From Phlegmacium glaucopus (lineage: Eukaryota > Basidiomycota > Agaricomycetes > Agaricales > Cortinariaceae), in NCBI GenBank assembly GCA_015039465.1, contig MU130373.1:1-52149 (forward strand): a DNA stretch of 52,149 nucleotides, in the 5' to 3' direction. How positions within the stretch are numbered: the stretch's first letter is position 1; each line of letters opens with the position of its first letter. A model generated the notes under the pieces. The model did no database searches. It worked only from the letters and a program-made list of their open reading frames with translations, and was not told the origin of the DNA. The translations under genes were made by a program, and so were the position numbers. Positions 23,916 through 36,610 of this stretch are shown here, in pieces.

Positions 23916-25537
23916 CTACAACAATAAGAGGGTGTCCATAAAGGGTAGGATGGGGGACACAGTATGTAATATGCTAGTTTTGTTCCATGTATCCCAGCTT
24001 CCATTTTGAATACTTGTTCTGAGAATCTGACATGCCTTGTCAATGCATATGTAATCAGGTCTTGTGGCTTCATTTGGATATGTATCTGCTAAAAACTTCA
24101 AAATCTTTGTTGGTCACTCAGATTTGGCAAACTTGGTCCATGCAATCACAACAACAAGGTGCACAGATTGTTTCAACACAATAAAAGCGACTAGAACTGA
24201 AATAGTTTTTATTTTCTACTTTAGGGGCTTCTTCATCATGAGGCTGGACAATTCTTGAGCCCTGCTCATCCCAGTCAACATTTTCATCTGGTCTATTCAG
24301 CATTCAACAAACTCCAGCCAAGCTAGACTTTGTTCAGGACTGTCTATATTGATGCCAATCATTGCAGTGTTCCTGACAAGCTTGAGTGCCATCAACTCTG
24401 TTATTCTCATAATCACAAACATGACAGTGATTCTGAAATTCAGTTGTATGGACATGAAAAAAGGATTCTCCCTGCCCACAAGCATTTAACAGGGCTCTTG
24501 TGCAATTATCAAATGCACAATGTGTTGGTCCCATAACAATGACATCCATTATAATCATCTTCACCATAGCTGTTTTGCTTTCAAAATCAACATCCATATG
24601 ATCATCTGGTTCTGCAAAATCTTCCATTTCTATATCAGCAGTAACTAAATGAGGAACATCCCAGTTTTCATCAACACCAAGAACTGCTGCAGGATCATTG
24701 GCTACAGGTAAAAAATCTGCAACCCAACTTGTATTCTTGAGTGCACTCTGAGCAGGTATGCCTATCAGAAAGTCTCATGCCTCCCTCTTCGCCCAGGATA
24801 GAAAATGCATCATGAGTGAGATCTTCAATTGATGGATTGTCATTGGTTTCAAAAAAGATGTTTGAGGCTTGAGCAATAGTGTGAACTGATTCTTGGATAA
24901 ATGTCTGCCATACTTGGTGCTTTTTTATTTTGAATGAGTTTTATTTTCCATAGCTATTAGTCCAGAACTCAGCATATGCAGCAAGTTGAAGCATAAAACT
25001 GTAGACTCCATTCATAACAGCATTTGAAAAAACACAATCAACATATAGGCTTTGTCCAACCTTCAGATATTTTGCATTCTTGAGGTACACTCTCTTCCAA
25101 GGACCTTCAATTTGTGGATGGTTCTCATGATCAGCAAAATAATGAGTTATGCAGTTGGAACACTTTTCACTCAGCACAATAACATCTGTGAAGACTTCAG
25201 AACCTTTAATAAGACTTGTCTGGGCAAGTTGATTGGAAGCTGATTGTAGCAAAATGCCATGTCCTCAACAGTTTTTATCAGAACAGACATTTGATGGTGG
25301 GCAAATTATAAAAATTGGCTGGAGTTTCTGAACTAGCTTTCCATCACTTCCAAAGCAATTTAGACCCAAGATTTCAGTGAAGTCATTTAACTTTGTTGCA
25401 AGTCTGGCTATAACTTGATTATCAGGGATTGACCTCTGATTTTCTGACTTTTTGAATAAAGTCTTAATGTTGGCTTTGTAGTGTGCTTCTAGAAGCTTAG
25501 TAAGCTTAGTCACACTTGCAGTTACGCTCGAGGTCAC
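23916..25537 (-). pseudogene. KDZ-transposon-associated CxC5/CxC6-type cysteine-cluster protein
   Basis: Agaricomycete genes with these cysteine clusters accompany Kyakuja-Dileera-Zisupton transposases. Reading down the minus strand: TKLNDFTEILGLNCFG; a TGA (25265-25267) in an otherwise open frame; CSNC; NAKYLKVGQSLYVDCVFSNA; VWQTFIQESVHTIA; HTCSECTQEYK; after a frameshift VANDPAAVLGVDEN; then MGPTHCAFDNC and CHVCDYENNRVDGTQACQEH (the CxC6-like cluster); then YCVETICAPC, RPDYICIDKACQILRTSI and GSWDTWNKTS, where it stops. The normal C-terminus (YHYxNH and beyond) is lost. At least two frameshifts and one TGA are present. No KDZ transposase itself is visible nearby. The role of this protein family in transposition is unknown. 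Confidence 0.85.
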
Positions 25538-25671
25538 GACGACAACAACATTCTTGCTCTAGAGATGTCAAGCACGATGCCAGATCTCAAGGACTGGTCG
25601 CCTCTAACGTCAAACCGCAAATTGCAATGCAAATTTCACTCGGAATCACTCCTCGAAAGGCCAGGCTCTAG

Positions 25672-27260
25672 ATGGCAATTACCTCCAACATTACAGAATT
25701 GCTGTTGGTTTTCATCGAAGCTCTGGTGGGCATCCAATACTTGACATCTGTTGTGATTATTACTGATACTCGGATAGTTTATAAAGCGACCTCGCTTGGC
25801 GAGATTGAGGGGATTACCGAAGCTTTCCAGTCGTCTCATGGACCTGAGAACCCTCTCCTTATCGGCGCTGCTAAGTCTTGTGTCGGCCTCGTTCCACTCA
25901 CGCCGGACCATATGAACCCTTCGATTCAGTGCAGCGTCGTTCCTCTACAATATTCCCAACGAAACTGTGGAATTGAAGAAATCAAAAGCTGGTCGTCTGC
26001 GTGCCATGATTCTGTAAGTAATAATTGGTCCATTCATGTTATTGCCTTCTTCACATTTCAAAGGGCTTCGCAAAATCTATTGCTGGAGCCGTTTTGGAAG
26101 CTCCATCTGAAGAACATACCGGATTTCGTCCCGATGATGGTTGTTGTCGGTGGAAAGAACCAGGAAGTTTTCCAGTATTTGAACAATTATCTCGACTTCT
26201 GCCTGCCTCATACCTGTATGTTTCCGTTTGGTCTCATATTGACGACGTTTTCTTTCCCAGATACTCGTTTTCCGCTACGTCCACATCCATTTGAAGCTGC
26301 GATCAGCGGCATAATATGCTACTTCCAGGTCGAATGGACACGGCTGTTGGACCTCTGGATTCTGTCTGCGCGATGGTATGTCTTGTTATTGTGTTCCTTA
26401 GATATTGAATCATGCTCCAAAGTCCTAGCACCCAATTCTCTGCCCTCGCGTCATGCACGACAGCAAACGCCATACGCCAATGGCCCACCAACCGTGACCG
26501 CCGTCCTTTCTTACCACACACAACATTAATGCCTGAAGGTAGGATGCGGGCGATTCTCTCTTCCATTCAATCTGCTACACCAGTTGACGTCGCTCGCGAA
26601 CACTACCGATATACATTTGCTTGCTTTGCGATCAACATGCAAGACCTCATCCCATGCTCGTCGCATTATGGCGGGATTCTCCGGACAGGGCTCTCAATAT
26701 CAATATCAAGGCATAGGTCGCTATCTGGCCCAGCAATACTCCGGCTTCAACGCTATCATAACAGATGCCCGCCAACAAAGCATCTGCGTTGACTGGATAC
26801 CCCATCCTTCCTTTCCTCATTGACCAGTCAGCTCCTTGTGGTCTTTCAATTGATCAGAGTGGAGTCGCCCAGATTTGTATTGTATTCCGAAAGTGTTGGC
26901 GTCCGTGCTCACGCCGTCATGGGCCATAGCTTGGGAGAAATTGCCGCAGCAGGTATGTTCCGCCTCTCGTGTTGCATGATCGTTGCTTATGATTGCTCTC
27001 GGGCTTTCAGTTTCGAGGCCAACCTTCTCCGCACCAATCGTGCTCACCCTGGAGGTATGGCTGCTGTTGCAGCTGCGATTTCTCCCAGTTTCGATCGAAT
27101 TGCGAAGAGAGACGCCAGCAACAGCGAACAAGCTGGTGGTTATGATTCGCCTGTTCGGCTTACTGTGAATGGAGATGACAAAGACGAGGAGCATGAGCCT
27201 GTAGCTGCAGTTGAATCAGCTTCCATCCCCGAGCTCGCGTCCGGGCCCCAGTCTAGGTAG
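25672..27260 (+). pseudogene. Polyketide synthase fragment, KS end to acyltransferase
   Basis: Pieces of a basidiomycete iterative PKS in order: GPENPLLIGAAKSCVG (end of the ketosynthase, where the GHTE-type His motif should follow but has been deleted), then LTPDHMNPSIQCSVVPLQ; in another frame GFAKSIAGAVLEAPSEE; HYRYTFACFAINMQDL in the linker; FSGQGSQYQYQGIGRYL (start of the AT domain); and AVMGHSLGEIAAAG with the active-site Ser of GHSLG. After a possible intron comes FEANLLRTNRAHPGGMAAVA. Frames change at least four times and the N-terminal KS and all domains after AT are missing. CpG content is normal, as in the BTB gene next door. It is a dead fragment of a secondary-metabolism gene. 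Confidence 0.82.
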
Positions 27261-27723
27261 GAAATCCTAGTATGGCGTTGGGTTGATCGTATCTTCAATA
27301 TTTATTTATTTTTCCAACAGAACTCCATGGCACGCAGCCAGTGTGACCGTCGCTGGAGCACGATGAGTCACTCTCCAAGGAGGAGAAAGACAGGATGCCG
27401 AGAACCGCTATGTTTAAAATACATGTATATACATGGTACCAAGTTTAGAGCACCGCGTACAAGGTGACGATGCCGATCGTGAGCTTTTAAAAACTAACTT
27501 TACAAAGCTAAAAAAGATTTTTGCCGATTTCCTGATGAGGCCGAGCCGAGTTTGGAGGAAGTAATATGAGGTGATCATTGTATTGAGGGACTGATACGTT
27601 ACACAAAGGGTTTGGCTTCCTATAAGCATTGAGGCCTGAGGAGACAATAGTAATGCGTTCCAGCCGCCGAGCTGAGAAGTTACAAAAGGGTTAAGTACAT
27701 AAACATATAAACAAATCTACAAA
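27261..27723. other. Spacer between PKS fragment and BTB gene
   Basis: No gene. The BTB gene's stop codon is at 27724-27726, so any 3' UTR lies here. Confidence 0.5.
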
Positions 27724-28794
27724 TCAAGTGAGCCCAAAATACACAGGTATCTGAACCCATACAGTATGACGAAACCTCTTCAATTCCCTTCGAATATATA
27801 TATTACACCATGAACATACTTGGTCTCCAAACCCGCCCTGGTCTAAGTAACAATGTAAGGTTTCAAGAATGTCTGATGATCGTCGACACGTATTACGTAT
27901 GTCTGCCAGCAGGGTGAGTTCTCGTGACAAGGAACATGTATCGATTGTGTGTTGGCGATCACAAATCTGAGAGATGTCGAAGAGGTCATCTGAGATCAAA
28001 GCAAGCTTCGCCTTTCCCCTCAGCAGACACATATAGTCCTCTGAAGAAAGGATACCCCAGTCGGCGGTGCGGTTTCCGTGATAGAGATCTTCATAGGAAA
28101 CCTCCGACGTCTTAACCTCCTGTGCAATATATGAGGTGCATCGGTTATCGTAGATTGAGAGGCGAGATAGATGATAAAAAGCGGCTGGAAGGATGTTGGG
28201 AATATTACACTCGCGTGCTAATCGAATAGCAGAGGCCGGCTCTGGAAGATGGTCGTCGAGATGTTCACGACTCGGAGTACATCCATGTTCTTCATTCCAT
28301 GACTCGCTCATTGCACAGATCTCTGCCTCCAGCCTATCCCACTGCCACAAAGATTGCGGCCAATCTGCTTCAACATGCATAACAATTCGATCTCGCAGGT
28401 TTTCCATTCCATATTTATTGGCTAGGGTGAGCACTCGCTTCACAGAAGACGGTGTGTTGGGATCAAGACGTTTGAAGGGTAACGCGCTAGTACACTAATT
28501 TAATCGACAATATGAGGACGGAATGAAGAAACATGCTCACCACTCATGGTACAAAACTCTCAGAAGACTTTCAACCTCTTCAGCACCATCTGGCAGCTGC
28601 ACCAAAGGCACGCCATCATACATCTCATTTGCATGGGCTCCAGGTAGCGCAAGCATCGTCTCGAACACCGGTGAGTTTTTTGCCAGAATCGATTGATGAA
28701 CTCGAAATACAGTATGCTGCCCAGTTGTACATGGAGCGATAAGAACAATGTTTCCATCCACCAGATAGAGTGAGTCATGGGCTCGTTGGTCCAT
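27724..28794 (-). CDS. BTB/POZ-domain protein, two exons
   Basis: Exons 28794-28541 and 28486-27724, with a 54-bp GT-AG intron (GTGAGC...ACTAG) joining in frame (tg|C) to give 338 residues. The N-terminal 95 residues are a BTB fold: YLVDGNIVLIA, FRVHQSILAKNSPVFETML and VESLLRVLYH. The next part (LPFKRLDPNTPSSVKRVLTL, KYGMENLRDRIVMHVEADWP) is the usual helical extension of Agaricomycete BTB proteins, which are a large, mostly uncharacterised family that may act as adaptors for ubiquitin ligases or transcription factors. The ATG at 28794 is chosen because the reading upstream has only a GTG. There are no stops or frameshifts, so this is the only convincingly intact non-transposon gene in the window. 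Confidence 0.9.
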
Positions 28795-29035
28795 GGTGAT
28801 ATGATACAAGGCAGCGGACACGTGTGGCTGATCCGCGGCTGCACTTGATGCGATTACCTCAGCCTCGAAAAGTTGTTATATTTTCAAATAAAATAAAATA
28901 TAACCACACAACTGCCATTGAGGAGAGCACATATGCTGCAGCTTCTGGTCTTTAAAATATATCAGAATTGGTTCTCATATCATTTTTTTGATGAAAATTT
29001 GGGGAAAAGGCTGAGCCCTGTGTGAGTGTCATCAG

Positions 29036-29786
29036 CAAGGGTACTCGGGTAATAGAATGCCGGATGTGAACCCGGTTAGTTAGTCCAGCCTCAGGCTGTG
29101 AAAAAAAAGGAACCCTCCTATTTTATCCAAAATCTGACTTTTGGAGCTCAATTTCCACATGTGTGATGCATTAGTAAGTATATTGGGACATTGGGACATT
29201 TACTAAGCACCTAAATATGGATAAAATGTTATAAAACTTTCGAAATTTATCAAATTTGGGGTTAGGGTAATAAAACATTTCAACATAGGATCTATGCTAC
29301 ACAGGCCATTGCTCTGATGTTGTCTGTAAAGCAGGTATGTAATTTAAATTTATAATTCATCACAGGAAGGTTCTACTACTAATTATGGCATTTGGGAGAT
29401 AAGTTGGAGATAAGGCCATCCTCAATGCAGAGGGATATGCAGAGTGTCCTGATTGTGGATCTATCATCTCACATACATTGTGGCACAGTGAGTGTTGGCA
29501 TCCTGGATGTGAAACCTGATGGGTAGGTTCTACAGCCCCAGATACAGTGATATACCTTTGACTCATATGTGTTACAGTATCACCTTTGGTGTGTAGACCT
29601 CAAACAAGCACCATCAAAGTGGGCTTGTGAGGTGTCTGGGCAAGCACGGGCCAAGCACCTGCAAAAGTGATGTCATATTACCATTTTGGGAATTGTGCCT
29701 GATTACATAGTTAGTTAGTCCAGCTAACCTGGCCTTAGCAAAAAAATCGACCCTGTATGTTTTTTTCAGTTACCCGAGTACCCTTG
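29036..29786. mobile_element. Non-autonomous hAT-like element, 751 bp, 8-bp TSD
   Basis: Terminal inverted repeats CAAGGGTACTCGGGTAA and TTACCCGAGTACCCTTG are perfect over 17 bp. They are flanked by GTCATCAG at 29028-29035 and again at 29787-29794, an exact 8-bp target duplication as in hAT. Just inside each end is the direct word GTTAGTTAGTCCAG. The interior has no transposase. Confidence 0.93.
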
Positions 29787-29939
29787 GTCATCAGCAAAAC
29801 ACATTTTCACTTGACAGTTACTTTTACCCCTTTCAAGGCTTGAATCTTTCTTGAGCTACTTATTTTCGAGTAATTTACTTGTAGAAAAAATATTCAAGTA
29901 CAAAAAGTAGAATTCAAGTCGGAGATGGAAATTTCAAGT

Positions 29940-30080
29940 AAAACCTTTGTTTTCAAGAACAAATCAAGAACAAATCAAGATATCAAGATTCAAGATATCA
30001 AGAACAAATCAAGAACAAATCAAGATATCAAGATATCAAGAATGAATCAATATTTCAAGAACAAATCAAGACATAAAGTT
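29940..30080. repeat. Simple repeat, CAAGAACAAAT / CAAGATAT
   Basis: Alternating AACAAATCAAG and ATATCAAG words, about ten copies, in an AT-rich background. Confidence 0.85.
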
Positions 30081-32227
30081 TGCTAAGTAATGCTCCATAC
30101 TTCAAGTTGGCGATGGTCAAACACCGGTACTAGGGTGACGCGGGCGTGAGCACCAGGAGGTTCTGAGTCATTTATTTGGCCGAAAGTGAGAGCACACCGG
30201 TTTCGATCTTGTTTTGATTTGTGGCTTTTCACAGTAGAAGAGATCAGTCGGAATTTGGAATAGTTGAGATTCAATGTTTCTTGTGTGGTGGCACTGGCGT
30301 TCTTTTGTTTTTGTTTTCTTTATTAGAATCCATTTCGACGTGTTCTAGGGGTGGGGCCCTCCAGCATTGTTAAAGCTGGCTCAAATATTTATTTAGCATT
30401 GTGGTGAATGGTCAAAATACAGAAAACATACCCTTATTGTCATCTTCGGGCTCTTCAAGCCGGGCTCGGTCAGGACCAATCTCAATCATTATCTGCTTTT
30501 TGCACATAATACTAGCTCTATCTCTCCTCTTCTTCTTCTCAAGGTTTGTTCCAATATTTGTGATGTTCAGTGTCCTCTTTAAACAACCAATGATTGAATG
30601 CTCACCATTTCTTGAAATCAACTTTGTAATGTTTGGCCGCATGTTCTTTCACATCTTTCAGGGCAACATATTTTCATCTAAATGCTTTAACTGTTCACAT
30701 AGGGCAGATTCAATAGACCCAAGCCTAAAATATATATTCAGCATGAAATGAAGGCATAAACAAAAATTGAGCACCTGCTGTCCGACTTCATTTTCTTCTA
30801 ATTCAATCTGCAATTCCCCTCGGCATTATTCAGTCTTGTTTCCAAGGTTGCCAATAGCGAAGTGAGCTGCTCTGACATTTGGGAGCATTGGAGGAAGGGG
30901 GAGGACTGATACTGAAGCCGTCTTGACTTTTAGACATTGCGGGACCATTAATCGAGGATGCAGACCAAGTTGGAAGGTGGGACGAATGACTTGTACATTT
31001 GTTCTTGGTAACACCGGTAGGTCGTATTTAACAAAACATTGGCCCCAGCTGAATTGTCGTTGGTGGTTGTGGTCGCTCCACCAGGTACAACAACGGTCTG
31101 AGCAAGGGCTGACTCGGAGTAATGTCTTTGTGCAATCATGATTGCGAAATTTGTCGCAGTCCTCAGGTGGTAGGACCAACCATTAATTTAGGCTTGGCTG
31201 ATAGCAACATCATCACTCACCCAAGCTTTCCTTTACCATCAACGGCGTCGCCTTTGCTGAGCCAGACATCACCGCTGCGACAACCTTCAACTGTTAGACT
31301 AGCACTTGTATTCATCATTCATGAGACCATTTGTGCAGAGGCAAACTTTCAGGCGCGAAGGCTTGGATGGATTCGGCTGGTCCACGAATGTTGAATAAAC
31401 CAAAAATTGCAAAATATTAAGAATCAGAAGTGGAGATGTCAATGTTACTGAAAGAATGAGAGATATCTGTACAACTGTTGATGGTGAAGCACTTGGGCAT
31501 CAGCTAGGGCAGGTATAGTCGGATGCATGATTGCAGTTGCCAAGGCAGTTTGAAAATTTGGAGTACTGGCAGTAGGAATTGTATCTTCATAGTGGGTTGT
31601 TGGGTATGACCAAGAAGTGATTGTTGTATGTGATCTGTTTGAAGAGGTTAACCAGGAGCTTTGAGAACCAAGCTGAGCCCTTGGATGGTTTGGAAGTGGT
31701 GGAAGGTCCCTTCTGAATGAGTCTGCATCAGTGAGATTCACAGATATTGGTAACATTGGAGCATAAGATGAGGGTAGAGGTGGAACTGGCGGGACTTGGA
31801 ACTCATTGGGTTCTGTAGAGCTAATCCAGAAAGATAATTTAGTTGGTTAGAATATACCTGCAGTATCAAAAATTGATTGATAAGATATGCAGTAGGCGAC
31901 TTTGGTGCTCTAGTACACTGACCATAGCAAGACAACAGGACATGAGGTTGAGTCATCGGAGGTCTTGTCGGGGTGTCGCTTCCCCCAATAGATGAGAAAA
32001 TGGTATGACAACACTAGTATGGTGTCAATCAGATTCACCACCAGACCAACAAAATTATCTCGTACCTTGAGGGTCGCGGCCTTGTCTCACCATGGCACTG
32101 TGCGATATCTGCAACAATATCTCAGTCTATTACAGAAGATATCAAGTGAGCATGAGCTATCGAAGCAAAAGTCACCAAAAGAAGCATGAAAAGGCCTGAC
32201 GCTTTCCTTGCAGATGTTGAAGAGGGA
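30081..32227. other. Coding-like but unassigned segments
   Basis: Several minus-strand segments look like old coding sequence: QMSEQLTSLLATLETRLNN near 30870 (a short coiled coil), EHAAKHYKVDFKKW near 30640, and S/T/P-rich stretches at 31445-31956. 30083-30274 (-) is CpG-rich and could be an exon. Stops and frame changes prevent a gene model, and I recognise no domain. It lies downstream of the Plavaka-type gene on the same strand and may be a partner gene of that element. Confidence 0.35.
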
Positions 32228-32715
32228 AGCAAGTTTCACTGAGGTTGATGTTGAGACGTTGTGAGGTCCGTAAACAAAGATCACGTGCTCTTTTGAGTGA
32301 ATTGGGACTGATGCACTCCCATTCTCTTCAAAATTTCATCTTGTTCAAATGTACTACACTCAATCCGAGCTGATCACTCTGACTTGCCATAAAATTAAGA
32401 TATATATTAATTGATGTTGAGACATTGTGAGGTCCGTAAACAAAGATCATGTGCTCTTTTGAGCAAATTCAAGGGACTGACTCGGATGCACTCCCATTCT
32501 CTTCAAAATTTCATCTTGCCATTCAAATGTACACTATCCGAGCTGATCACTCTGATAAAACTAAGATATATATTAATTGATGTTGAGACATTGTGAGGTC
32601 CGTAAACAAAGATCATGTGCTCTTTTGAGCGAATTGGGACTGATGCACTCCCATTCTCTTCAAAATTTCATCTTGCTCAATCTGAGCTGATCACTCTGAT
32701 AAAACTAAGATATAT
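32228..32715. repeat. Tandem ~170-bp repeat, three copies
   Basis: Copies start at about 32238, 32410 and 32578 with GATGTTGAGAC(G/A)TTGTGAGG, share GTAAACAAAGATCA and CTCCCATTCTCTTCAAAATT, and end with AAGATATATATTAATTGATG. Copy 1 has ACGTTG and TCACGTGC where copies 2 and 3 have ACATTG and TCATGTGC, again CpG to CpA/TpG. Confidence 0.92.
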
Positions 32716-32743
32716 ATTAACAGTGTTTTAGATAGTACCCAGA

Positions 32744-34553
32744 TTACATTAATCGCAGCTGATCTTTTCCAGTGGCTTCGACTCCATCATAGTACCTCGA
32801 ATGCATGATGGTCAGCGAATTTGTTGACATAAAAAATGTTGTAGGTATCCGATGATGAATGCATGGTGGTTGTAGCTTTGACAGGCTCAGCATTTTGATA
32901 GGCGGGTATGAGATGTAGATACTGTCGATATGGATGATGGCAAAATGGGGTTCTCCTGAGTCCCGAAGGTCAGGCTCTACCTTCCAGAGCCCTGTTTCTT
33001 CGTTGGGTTCAACGCCCACAAATGAAAACCATTGGACAAGTGCGCAATGATAGACAACACAATTACGTTTGAAGGAAAAGAATAAGAAAATGCAAGCGAT
33101 TTCAAACCCACCTGCACCATCAATATTGGGATGAGAATTAATAAGAACGCAGTCATATCGGGGGGCACCTCTTCTCCAGGAAGATGTTGCCTAGATGTGT
33201 TCACAATGCATGCCAGTGACACCACTAATGTCGCTTGGTGCATAAAATGTTGCAATGGCTGAGTTGAATACAAAGATTTTCCCAGTAATTTGAGGATATG
33301 AATCCTCCAAAACGTCTTCCAATGGTATTGTGGAATCAGGATAAAGTTGGTTGTATAGGAATTTCCAGACCATGATTGGGAATGATGTTAGTTCAAGATT
33401 TTTCACAGCGGTATGAAGAGACCACCTGTGTTCTGTAGAATATGGTCAGATAAGTCAGGAAAAGAAAGAGATAATGAACTCAACATACAGATGGTAGAGG
33501 AGAGTTTCACCTCAGCGAGTACATTTACATGATCATCATCCACAATTTCATCGTTAGGATCTTCATCTGGTATTGAGGCATCCTGTCTTGTATCGTTCAA
33601 GGCTGGGGCAAGTTCCGGTTCATCGGTGGAGTCTGAGTTGGGGGCCAGAGTAGTTGTGATAGTAACTAACCCAAGTCATCTTAGTATCATAATTACGAAT
33701 AGCAACTGTACGACTCACCAAGAGCATCTAATGTGGCTCCCAAACATGTCCCGTTGAGCATCCCATGGCTTTCGAAATCAGTTTGGGTGGCAGCCAATTG
33801 GTCAAGTCACTGGTTAGTGACAAGCATCTGGCCAAGTGCTTCATTGCGATTTGAGTGCCGCCAAGGTTCCTTAATGGCTCTGATATGCATTGATTCTGTT
33901 ATCGATGAGCAGAGTCCATTTGGTGCTCCAAAAAGGCATATAAGTGCAAGGTAGTGGACCATGGCATGTTGACGTGGTAACGACAAGTGTCTTTGTATGC
34001 CGGTTGAGATAAAAATCTCGCAATATTGATGGAAACAGGAGAGGGTGTCTTGCAACTCAGATAAATCATTTTCGGTCAGGACATTCTTTCGAGCTATGTA
34101 GCAGAATTCTAGGAAGGCGCGAATTGCACAAACAATATCTGGAGGTAGATGACCTTGTATAGCGGGTAGATAGACCTAACTCGGTCATCAGATATGCTAA
34201 ACTTATGGATTCTGTACCTCTGGACTAACCTTCATAAGCGCCTTCGAGTCATCTCCTGTCCATTGTTTGAAACCATGGCCTTCTGAAAAATATCGAAGGC
34301 CTGAAAAGGCTGGGACAATTGCGATGCTATTCAAAGGATGAGTTTCTTTTCTGTAAGGAGTACACTTTGTCACTAACCGTCAATCAATATCATCCATGAT
34401 TGCATCGGCCTTTGCTTTTGGATGATTATTGGCATAGACATACTCCTTCACCCATAACACTAGATGATCCTGGAACGTGCCCTTGATGAGTTGATGAAGC
34501 AGGTCTGGAGCGAGAAGTTCATGAATGTCGGCGCGTTCAAAGTCATTCATAAA
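32744..34553 (-). pseudogene. Plavaka-type transposase, C-terminal half
   Basis: Matches the C-terminal half of the large Plavaka-type transposases of Agaricomycetes (CACTA/KDZ-related DNA transposons). Order on the minus strand: FERADIHELLAPDLLHQLIK, HGFKQWTGDDSKALMK, YLPAIQGHLP, LSLPRQHAMVHYLALI, FGAPNGLCSSITES, HIRAIKEPWRHSNRNEALGQ, KIFVFNSAIATFYAPSDISG, APRYDCVLINS, CALVQWFSFVG and AIIHIDSIY. Introns of 50-60 bp separate these. Stops at 34380-34382 and 33807-33809 are both TGA; in the family the second position (NQ-x-LD) is arginine. The N-terminal half, with the zinc finger and most of the DDE domain, is missing: about 20-30 bp upstream the gypsy element begins. Confidence 0.87.
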
Positions 34554-35068
34554 AGGCTATTAGTATATAATTGTTAGTTGTTGTAAGCATACCACTTACT
34601 ACTCAGACACGATTACCACTTATGGATATTACCTATCCTTTTCCATACCGATCATATCATGTCTCACCACTATATAAGGCCACCTCCACAGTAAAGAATA
34701 CCAGATACTCCTTAATCCACTACTCCCTTGTTCTACGTACTTAGAACCCCTTACTCAACCAAATATACCTCATTCCTATTCTGAGACCAAACTGAGTGTT
34801 TCCAACTCATCACCAAGTTGGTTTCCACTTTTTTTTGAATATCTTACAAGGTATACCCCTGATCCCATCCCTATTTTTTTTGCACATATACTCACATCCC
34901 AAATAATCACCAGTTCCCCACGTCACCTGTTCACTTGTTCTCTGTCGCCTTCATAGGCTTACTTCCGCGTTACAACCTTATTGATTGCTTCTGTTCTATT
35001 CATAACCTTTCCCTGTCATTGCCACCAGTCTGGCTCCTCGCCAATCAAAACATATCCAAAACAACGCC

Positions 35069-36610
35069 TTGTCCACTTCTCCCAACATCCTCTCCGTTCC
35101 ACTTGACCTCACCCCTACCTGTCCAGACACACCTGTTTCACCCCCTCCTTCCCCTCCCATTTCCCTGAGCTCCTCTGACGACTCCCTCACCTTCACCCTC
35201 CCTCGTTCCACCCTGTTGTCAATGTCCGATCCAAAGACAGCCACCAGCTCTCATCTTTCTGTCACATGCCCCCCTCAAATGTCCAATGGCGACATCACCC
35301 CTAAAACTGTCCAGGACTTTGAGAATCACTGCCTCAATTACTTCATTAATGCCAAGGGCGGCATCAATGACGCTCTTAAAGTCTCCTGCATTCTTGGTTC
35401 TTTCAAAAATGACCTCGTAAATGATTGGATTTCTGTCAACCGTGATCAATTATCTATCTTGTCGTTCCCCGATTTTATGTCTGAATTCCGTACCCACTGG
35501 TTACCTCACGACTGGGAGGAAGTCGTCTGATCCCAAATTCTTGGCGCTTGTCTAATCCCAAAATCCTCTCGTTTTGAAGCTTGGGCTGCGCATATCCAAT
35601 CCCTCAATGTCTCCCTTCGTGGAACTCTGTCCCACCTCAATGATGCGCATATGCGCTTACAGCTTGAGGCAGGTTTGGATGATGATCTCAGAACTGCTGC
35701 TCGCGACGCCAAAGCCAATGACAAAATGTCCCTTCACCCATGGATCTCCAAGATCAAAGACTTGGACACTCGCCATATTGTTCAACGAAAGCGCGTCGCT
35801 GAGGCTGTTGAAGATGCCTTACGTTCCAACAAACATCCTCTCTACTCTTCATCTCGCTTCGCCAATGCATCATCCTCCAAACCCCCATCCTCCTCTCTCT
35901 CCACTTCTTCTACCTCGCGTGACTTTCCACCCAAATTAACGGATGACGAATGTCGTTTATTAATGGACCACAAAGGTTGTCTCAAGTGCTGTAGATTCTA
36001 TGTTGACCATTGCGCTCCCCAGTGTACTACCACAATCTCTGGTAAAGGCTATAAAACCCTGACAATCAATGATGCTCTTCATGCAAAGAATAACCAGACT
36101 TCTAAGAATTTCGCTTCCAACACGCGTCCCACTACCATTGCCGCTGTTACAGACTCCACCTCCTTCAACGAAACAACCACTACAGATAATTTTGTGGCCG
36201 CAATTTTTCCTTCTCTTGCTTCTAGCGCTGTTGGCGATGGCAGTTTCACAGAGAACTCTGATTCCAGCCTATCATCTGTAAGTCCAATACCCCCAATTAA
36301 ATGTCAACACCTTATCTGGAAATGTTCCATTGACGGTCCCTCAGTTACTTTTCCAGTAACGTCCATCTCCCTTCTTGACAGTGGTTGTCACCTTGTCCTC
36401 ATCCATCCTGATCTTGTTCACACCCTTGGTCTTCCTCAACTTCCTCTCGATTTCCCTGAAGACGTCAGCGTCGCTATTGATACAAAGACTCCCGTCAAGC
36501 GTTCGTTGACCCATTTTGTAAAATTAAGTGTTACCTCCACTGATTACCTTTTCAAATCACGTACCGTGTATGCTCTCATTTGCCCTGGCCTCTCTATTCC
36601 TATAATTTTT
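35069..36610 (+). pseudogene. Ty3/gypsy Gag and protease
   Basis: Gag is recognisable from DFENHCLNYFINAKGG through FMSEFRTHWLPHDWEE, then after the stop at 35528-35530 from SQILGACLIPKSSRFEAW in the same frame. That stop is TGA at a position where the family has arginine. A zinc-knuckle-like motif GCLKCCRFYVDHCAPQC has spacing CX2CX6HX4C, wider than the usual CX2CX4HX4C. The retroviral-type protease follows, with LLDSGCHLVLI as the Asp-Ser-Gly active site. The reading runs to PIIF at 36610, where the hAT-like element sits. Confidence 0.87.
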